Below, one piece after another: positions 41,777-46,423 of a stretch of 46,423 nt of DNA. Position numbers and translations under genes: made by a program. Source of the stretch: Bacteroidales bacterium (GTDB taxonomy: Bacteria > Bacteroidota > Bacteroidia > Bacteroidales > Tenuifilaceae). A model generated the notes under the pieces. That model ran no database searches, had not been told where the DNA came from, and saw only the letters and a program-made list of their open reading frames with translations. Position 1 is the stretch's first letter. Each line of letters begins with the position of its first letter. The stretch spans positions 1 through 46,423 of the forward strand of contig DSBV01000049.1 of assembly GCA_011045955.1 (NCBI GenBank), given 5' to 3'.

Positions 41777-42393
41777 ATGAAAGAAAAGGTTGTTATGAGG
41801 TTTATACCACTTGCATTTTTAGCATAAGTTGGGGGTACAGGGCGGAATGAAACCGAAAGGTTGTCCCGCTCAATTGATAGCTTATCGAGCGAAATAGCCA
41901 GATTGCGGATTGATTTGAATTACAGGGATTCGACAAGGGAAAAGAAGATTTTACCACCTAACGATACAACCTCTAGGGCTATTGTCAGGGTTGAACACAA
42001 ACCTCCAAGAATCGTAAAGGATACTTTACAGGTTAAGCAAAAGGAAAAGCCTCAAAATGATACATTGATATACCGCTTTGCAGGTGGAGGCATTTCCGTT
42101 AAGGTATATCCTTGGGTGTGGATAGTAAGCAGTTAGTTGAGATTTACAGTCTACAGGGTGAGGTGGTTATTACACTTGAAAACATCAACCTGAGTTCCCA
42201 CGTTTCTAACACTCTTTATTTCCGTTCCGATGGATCGCTGGAGAGGGTAAATGAACATTTTAATTGCTGGGCAAGCCTGTGCTAGTACTACACTGAAGCG
42301 TACTTTGAACCAGATAATGAACCAGCTTGGAAAATTGCGTATCGATATCCGCAGATGAGCATTGAGGATGCCATGTGCGAAAAATATATATAG
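41777..42393 (+). pseudogene. Degraded plus-strand gene of unknown function
   Basis: From the ATG at 41777 a short hydrophobic start (MRFIPLAFLA) meets TAA at 41825-41827; the frame goes on (SIDSLSSEIARLRIDLNYRD, then KQKEKPQNDTLIYRFAGGGI) to a stop at 42134. The next frame carries on from about 42112 with DSKQLVEIYSLQGEVVITLE, SNTLYFRSDGSLERVNEHFN, a TAG at 42283-42285, and EPDNEPAWKIAYRYPQMSIE to TAG at 42391. At least three lesions. The first part looks like an exported coiled-coil protein. Family not recognised. Confidence 0.55.
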
Positions 42394-42460
42394 GATTGAA
42401 ACCTAAAGCGATGGGTGTAACAGGAGGTTTTGATTGAAACAATTCAACTATCAGCTCCTC

Positions 42461-42493
42461 AAAAAAATCCCCGTTGGCATAAGCCGAGCGGGG
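42461..42493 (-). terminator. Terminator after the flavoprotein gene
   Basis: On the minus strand CCCCG...GGC pairs with GCC...CGGGG across an ATAA-type loop with a small internal loop, followed by seven T. It lies 31 bases after the stop at 42524. Confidence 0.7.
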
Positions 42494-42523
42494 AGTCCCA
42501 AACATATCAATTTTTACTGGCTT

Positions 42524-43387
42524 CTACTTGAATGCTTTTTCGGGTAATCCGTCACCCTCAAGGCTTAGACGTTTGAAGTACTCGGGTACCTGACGACCCA
42601 TTAACTCATCGACGTACATTTTGGCTAACCCCATACCCAACATAAAGCCCTGACCACGTAGGCCGGTGAACAGGCCATGCTTGGTGTCGATAAACATTCG
42701 GGGTTCCACATAGTAACCTGCCCAAACAGCCTGGAAACCAACGGAGTTGAGTTGGGGTATCCAGTTAGAGAAAATCTCTGAGGTAATCTCAAGGAAGTCC
42801 TGCGAGTTAATCTTGAGGTTTTTATCGGCTTCACGGGGGTCAACCGCAGGCGAGGCACAGCCAATGATTTGACCTGTTTCGGCAAGCTGCTGCCCGTAAA
42901 CGGCCACAAATCCTTTATAGTTCCGCCTGTCGATAAGCATTCCAAGCGGATTACCGTTTATACCCAGCCATGGCAAACGACGGGTTATGAAAGCCTGATG
43001 TTTAACTGGGTAAATGCCTGTGAGTATCCCCAGCTGACGGCTATATTTTTCACCCTCGGGGCCAAGGGCATTCACAAAACTATCGGCATGATACTCAATG
43101 TACTCTTTATTGTGATCCCGCACTAGGGCGATAAATCCGTTTCCGTTGCGGTGAACGTTAAGCAGTTCGGTATCTTCCTTAACTGTACCACCATGCTCAA
43201 TGCCTATTTTACGGAGTAGATCGACAACCTTACCCGGTGTGGCTTGCCAACACCCACGGGTTATGAGTGCTGCTTTGTAGGTGCTTAACTTATCGTTCAT
43301 GAAGGGTGATATTTCCTTACGGAAATCGGAAGGTTGAACCATATATGCATCGCTCCATGCCATTGATGCCTCCAATGCCTTTAGCAT
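42524..43387 (-). CDS. C-terminal part of the large flavoprotein: DAO-type FAD oxidoreductase (frameshifted)
   Basis: The open frame starts at an internal ATG (43387), but matching sequence in the same frame extends back to the break near 43463 (NFKELHKVSDIGYRPINYV). It is the bulk of a D-amino-acid-oxidase/sarcosine-oxidase-beta-like domain: GGTVKEDTELLNVHRNGNGF, DSFVNALGPEGEKYSRQLGI, and the C-terminal FAD loop (DTKHGLFTGLRGQGFMLGMG). Its nucleotide-binding N-terminus is at the end of the preceding 43408-45756 frame. Alone it lacks the Rossmann loop, so it should not bind FAD normally. Confidence 0.8.
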   Translation of the reverse strand: MLKALEASMAWSDAYMVQPSDFRKEISPFMNDKLSTYKAALITRGCWQATPGKVVDLLRKIGIEHGGTVKEDTELLNVHRNGNGFIALVRDHNKEYIEYHADSFVNALGPEGEKYSRQLGILTGIYPVKHQAFITRRLPWLGINGNPLGMLIDRRNYKGFVAVYGQQLAETGQIIGCASPAVDPREADKNLKINSQDFLEITSEIFSNWIPQLNSVGFQAVWAGYYVEPRMFIDTKHGLFTGLRGQGFMLGMGLAKMYVDELMGRQVPEYFKRLSLEGDGLPEKAFK

Positions 43388-43407
43388 GTTATCGTCGTGA
43401 GTAAAGG

Positions 43408-45756
43408 TTACATAGTTGATGGGGCGGTAGCCGATATCCGAAACCTTATGGAGTTCCTTAAAATTTTGTGGTTTTGACGGGCAATGTCGGCAATTTCCGG
43501 TAGCGAAAAGGCCGTGCGACTACCGGCAATATTGCGCCAACTTGCCCCACGCCCGTAATTTAGCATAACAGGCTGTAGCCTGGCTTCGGACATGTAACGG
43601 AACAGTGCGCTACCGCCTATTCCACCGCCAGCTATGAGCGCCGAAACCTTTTCCACCCTTGCTTTTTTGCCATTGATGCCTGTAATGTAGGTTTCGGGAA
43701 TATCTTTTGGGTAAAGTTCGCCCATGGCTACCTGGTTGCTAAGCGGACCACGGGGAGTGGCATCGCCAACTATTTGAATGCCCATAGGGGCAAGGGTAGT
43801 TTTCAGTCGCTTAATACAGCGTTTACCGCGGCATGCCCCCATGCCCAGTCGTGTGGTGTGCTTTATTTCATCGACCGAAATAAACTTGCGGTTGCCTATA
43901 GTTTTGAGTATTTCATCGAGGCTTACATCGTCGCAGTGGCAAACGTAAATCTTTTCTCGTGGCTTATACTCATAGGGTTTAATTTGGATTGGCTCAGGGT
44001 AGTTTGATTTTACGATGAAACCACGAGCCGAAAGCATATCATCGCCATGCAGGTTCAATGATTTAACCCTTGCCACATTGGTTTTGTTGGGCTTGCGGAG
44101 TATCTTCTCAATAACCCCATCGCCAAGGATATTACCGTTATTATCAACAAGGTAAACCTCAGCGCCCACCTGGGCTTCATACTCAATGGGGAGGAAAAGC
44201 CAATCCTTGGCATAGTTGTATCCGAAAATGGCTAAACCCGGACACTGATAAACACAGTCCATACAACCTACGCATTTTTCAATGTCGATGTGGGGTACGG
44301 AGCTGGTTGAGTTCTTGGTTATTGCTCCATGCGGACAAGCAAAGGTGCAGGGGTTGCAGGCAAAGCCGTAAAGGCAATCAATCTGAACAAAGGGTTTTCG
44401 GTTGCGTCGTTCCTCCGATGGGCGAAAGGGCTCCTCAATTATCCGTACCGGATGCTGTTGGCTATCGATGTACTCCTTGCTGATGTTGAGGTAGGTGTCG
44501 TAGCTGCAACGTATGCCTGCATCCTGCAAAATTTCGTAGGCAACCTGTTTTCCTCTGAAAACCGCACTGGTACCTTCGCCAATGCGAATGGCGTCGCCAG
44601 CTCCGTAGCAATTGCGACCAAAAACCTCATTACCCTTTATTAGCAGTTGGTCGTCCGGGACTAAACCGGTACAAATATTTATAGCATCGATACCCTCAAT
44701 AACTTGTTCAGTACCCGGAATGGGTTTGAAGTCCTTGGCATCGGCAATAACAGCTCCAATAATTCCGGTATGGTTCTCATTTGGAATCGCCTTTACTAAT
44801 ATTTTGCCTAACATAATAGGAATTCCAAGTCGCTTAATTCTATTTGCCTGAACAGGGAATCCGCCCTCGCGTGGCATTGCCTCAATAATGGCTTTTACCC
44901 GTGCACCTGCCTGCATAAGTTGGTAGCTGGTTAGGTAGCCTATGTTGCCAGCTCCTACAGTAAGTATGTTTTTACCCAATAGGGTGAACTCCTGGTTCAT
45001 CATCTTTTGCACTACCGCAGCAGTGTAAACACCAGGTAGGTCGTCGTTTTCAAAGGTTGGCATAAAGGGAACGGCGCCAGTTGCAATTACCAGATAATTG
45101 GATTCAACATAGTATATTTCCTCGGTTTTAATGTTTTTTACCGCAATGCGTTTATTCTCCAAGATATCCCAAACGGTGCTATCCAGAAAAATTCCTTCGT
45201 GGTTTGTGCCGGCAAGGGTGCTTGCAATTTCAAAACCACGCATTCCCCCAAATTTCTTTTCATGCTCAAAGAAAAAGAACTGATGGGTTTGCATGTTGAA
45301 CTGCCCGCCAATGGTTGAGTTGTTGTCAATTACTATATTTTCAACACCATGATCGATAAGAATTTCACGGGCTGCAAGACCTGCGGGGCCAGCACCAATA
45401 ATTGCGACGGTGGTTTTGTAAACCTTGGTACTTTCCTGTTTATTGGCTGGTTTTACATCGGGGGTGTACTCGTGTGGGATTTCTCTTACCTCCTTAACGC
45501 CATCGACTGGTGTTATACAGATACGCTTAATTTGTCCATCAACAAGCATCTCGCAAGCACCACACTTGCCAATTCCGCATTCGAGGCTTCGTTTACGGTT
45601 TTTGATACTATGACTGTGAATCGGAAACCCGGCTTGATGTAGCGCTGCGGCAATGGTGAATCCTTTTTCTCCTTTAATCTCATTGCCATTAAACATGAAT
45701 GTAACGGTTTCGCGTTTAGGCACCTTAAGAATTGGGTGTTTATCTATTTTATACAA
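43408..45756 (-). CDS. N-terminal part of a fused iron-sulfur flavoprotein dehydrogenase (frameshifted at its end)
   Basis: The frame is open from 45834, but a promoter-like site puts the start lower; the TTG at 45756 fits homologue-like starts (HPILKVPKRETVTFMFNG). Domains in order: 2Fe-2S (SLECGIGKCGACEMLVDG), FAD/NAD disulfide-reductase fold (AIIGAGPAGLAAREIL, NILTVGAGNIGYL), two [4Fe-4S] (CNPCTFACPHGAI, CVGCMDCVYQCPGLAI), BFD-like 2Fe-2S (CHCDDVSLDEIL, GMGACRGKRC), then the start of a DAO Rossmann fold (SALIAGGGIGGSALFRYM). The architecture resembles HcnABC, octopine/hydroxyproline and dye-linked proline dehydrogenase subunits joined in one chain. Loss of one A at about 43464-43467 shifts the frame to a wrong end. 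Confidence 0.82.
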   Translation of the reverse strand: MYKIDKHPILKVPKRETVTFMFNGNEIKGEKGFTIAAALHQAGFPIHSHSIKNRKRSLECGIGKCGACEMLVDGQIKRICITPVDGVKEVREIPHEYTPDVKPANKQESTKVYKTTVAIIGAGPAGLAAREILIDHGVENIVIDNNSTIGGQFNMQTHQFFFFEHEKKFGGMRGFEIASTLAGTNHEGIFLDSTVWDILENKRIAVKNIKTEEIYYVESNYLVIATGAVPFMPTFENDDLPGVYTAAVVQKMMNQEFTLLGKNILTVGAGNIGYLTSYQLMQAGARVKAIIEAMPREGGFPVQANRIKRLGIPIMLGKILVKAIPNENHTGIIGAVIADAKDFKPIPGTEQVIEGIDAINICTGLVPDDQLLIKGNEVFGRNCYGAGDAIRIGEGTSAVFRGKQVAYEILQDAGIRCSYDTYLNISKEYIDSQQHPVRIIEEPFRPSEERRNRKPFVQIDCLYGFACNPCTFACPHGAITKNSTSSVPHIDIEKCVGCMDCVYQCPGLAIFGYNYAKDWLFLPIEYEAQVGAEVYLVDNNGNILGDGVIEKILRKPNKTNVARVKSLNLHGDDMLSARGFIVKSNYPEPIQIKPYEYKPREKIYVCHCDDVSLDEILKTIGNRKFISVDEIKHTTRLGMGACRGKRCIKRLKTTLAPMGIQIVGDATPRGPLSNQVAMGELYPKDIPETYITGINGKKARVEKVSALIAGGGIGGSALFRYMSEARLQPVMLNYGRGASWRNIAGSRTAFSLPEIADIARQNHKILRNSIRFRISATAPSTM

Positions 45757-45803
45757 GACCCAAAATGCTTTTATTGTTACTTGGATTGTTTTGGAAATTT
45801 TTG

Positions 45804-45834
45804 TAAAAGTATTTTCCAAGCGTGTGTAAAACAA
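45804..45834 (-). promoter_or_regulatory. Possible promoter of the flavoprotein gene
   Basis: On the minus strand TTG (45834-45832) and TACTTTTA (45811-45804, 7 of 8 to TAnnTTTG) are 20 bases apart. Transcription would start near 45797. Confidence 0.4.
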
Positions 45835-45851
45835 TGACTAATGTCAGTAAT

Positions 45852-45884
45852 AAAAAATAGCAACTTAATGGTTGCTATTTTTTT
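45852..45884. terminator. Hairpin with flanking A and T runs
   Basis: AAAAAATAGCAAC (45852-45864) pairs with GTTGCTATTTTTT (45871-45883) across a six-base loop. It has the look of a bidirectional terminator although no gene now ends next to it, probably left from a lost gene. Confidence 0.75.
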
Positions 45885-45936
45885 ATCAAAATTTGAAGAT
45901 TGTACTGATGCGTTTATTTAGTGGGAAATATTTATT

Positions 45937-46275
45937 TTGGTTGTTTTACTGCCTAGGCGGTTGGAAATTCTAAGCAGGTATATGCTATTAGGCAAACCTG
46001 AGGAGTTTATAACCCTTTCCCATAGCATTTCCGATTCGGTTTTCACGTGCCAGAGGTGCAGAGGGATGCCCAAGGGTAAAGTGAATAAACGTATCGATGC
46101 CCTGGCCTTTATGGTTGGATATAAGTTTGATAATCTGAGTGTAGGTTACAGCTATGACTTTACCATATCGAGGCTAGGGATAGGTTCTGGCGAGTCGCAT
46201 GAGATATCGTTGGCCATAACCTTTAAAACGGTTGCCCGTAAGCGATGGAAGGCACTACCATGTCCAACATTCTAA
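45937..46275 (+). pseudogene. PorP/SprF-family remnant (C-terminal end)
   Basis: From about 46070 the frame matches the end of type IX secretion-associated PorP/SprF membrane proteins: NKRIDALAFMVGYKFDNLSV, GYSYDFTISRLGIGSGESHE, then ISLAITF and a basic tail ending ALPCPTF. The upstream part (45937-46070) is short and only loosely similar. A full family member has about 300 residues, so about two thirds are missing and the upstream DNA has stops in every frame. Confidence 0.6.
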
Positions 46276-46360
46276 CTTTTTTTGAATAATACTTCTTTTA
46301 GGTTTCCTAAATTCAACCAATAAATGCAACTTTCGGTGAGGATGACATCAATATTTTTTC

Positions 46361-46397
46361 AGCAAAGAGAGGGGAAAAAATCCCGCTCTCTTCCGCT
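46361..46397. repeat. Imperfect inverted repeat at the right edge
   Basis: AGCAAAGAGAGGGGA and TCCCGCTCTCTTCCGCT pair with a few mismatches over a five-base A loop. It lies 86 bases after the PorP/SprF remnant stop; it may be its terminator or part of a repeat. Confidence 0.45.
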
Positions 46398-46423
46398 GAA
46401 TGGAAATAAGCTCTATATTCGTC

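Noticed and set aside
20098-42393. Genome-wide recoding of TAG as a sense codon
   Set aside because: Intact genes in the window, such as the helicase, MurF-Alr, the LptF/G permease and the thioesterase, use TAG as their natural stop.
42260-42505. Minus-strand ORF downstream of the flavoprotein
   Set aside because: Overlaps the terminator and the degraded plus-strand gene; no recognisable protein.
43460-43467. Programmed -1 frameshift to join the two flavoprotein frames
   Set aside because: The A-ATT-TTA context is not a canonical X-XXY-YYZ slippery heptamer and no downstream structure is evident; single-base loss is simpler.
45757-45834. ATG at 45834 as start of the flavoprotein
   Set aside because: It lies upstream of the likely transcription start and adds residues unlike the family; a lower TTG or ATG start is more plausible, though unproven.

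Overview
The window looks like a chromosomal segment of an anaerobic Bacteroidota (Bacteroidales/Marinilabiliales-like). Reasons: a type IX secretion C-terminal sorting domain (9092-11002), a PorP/SprF remnant at the right end, a MurF-alanine racemase fusion, DUF5686 and DUF4199 proteins, a futalosine-pathway menaquinone gene (mqnE), and many promoters with the Bacteroidota -7 box TAnnTTTG. Starts mostly lack Shine-Dalgarno sequences.

Region 1 (1-7560, minus strand) is a compact gene train led by a DUF134 regulator. It holds three intact and one broken NifX/NifB-C-like proteins, two DUF5320 small proteins, a DUF89/ARMT1-like phosphatase, a CGGC-domain protein, two paralogous MinD-type ATPases with inserted 2x[4Fe-4S] ferredoxin domains, a radical SAM protein, a cob(I)alamin adenosyltransferase and a partial FAD-disulfide oxidoreductase. 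NifX-like proteins next to paired MinD-ferredoxin ATPases recall the anaerobe 'orange protein' (ORP) complex, so a metal-cofactor assembly system is the best hypothesis. Two 14-bp operator-like repeats sit in and just after the DUF134 promoter.

Region 2 (7575-19844) is mostly housekeeping: thioesterase, rluD, a T9SS cargo protein, a PASTA protein, mqnE, rpmH, an operon of glycosyltransferase - ECF sigma factor - rsmG, and a DEAD-box helicase followed by a DUF5686 protein. Region 3 (19985-21421) is a decayed TetR regulator plus membrane-protein cassette that keeps a perfect operator palindrome.

Region 4 (21590-40176) is again mainly core: rsmI, tdk, murF-alr, a Crp/Fnr regulator, nadE (with an apparent Cys-to-Ser change at the glutaminase nucleophile), a beta-barrel protein, ispE, a biotin carrier and carboxyltransferase pair, an LptF/G-type permease, tgt, truA, the SRP RNA, DUF4199, a polyprenyl-type glycosyltransferase and a nitroreductase. 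It also contains a broken lipoprotein gene and a small MITE-like palindromic repeat.

Region 5 (40247-46423) is eroding accessory DNA: a secreted lipoprotein nuclease interrupted by two amber codons, a heavily decayed plus-strand gene, a very large multi-domain iron-sulfur flavoprotein fusion broken by a one-base frameshift, and a PorP/SprF remnant. Core genes are open while accessory genes carry many lesions. This suggests real gene decay, although homopolymer errors in the assembly could explain some single-base shifts.
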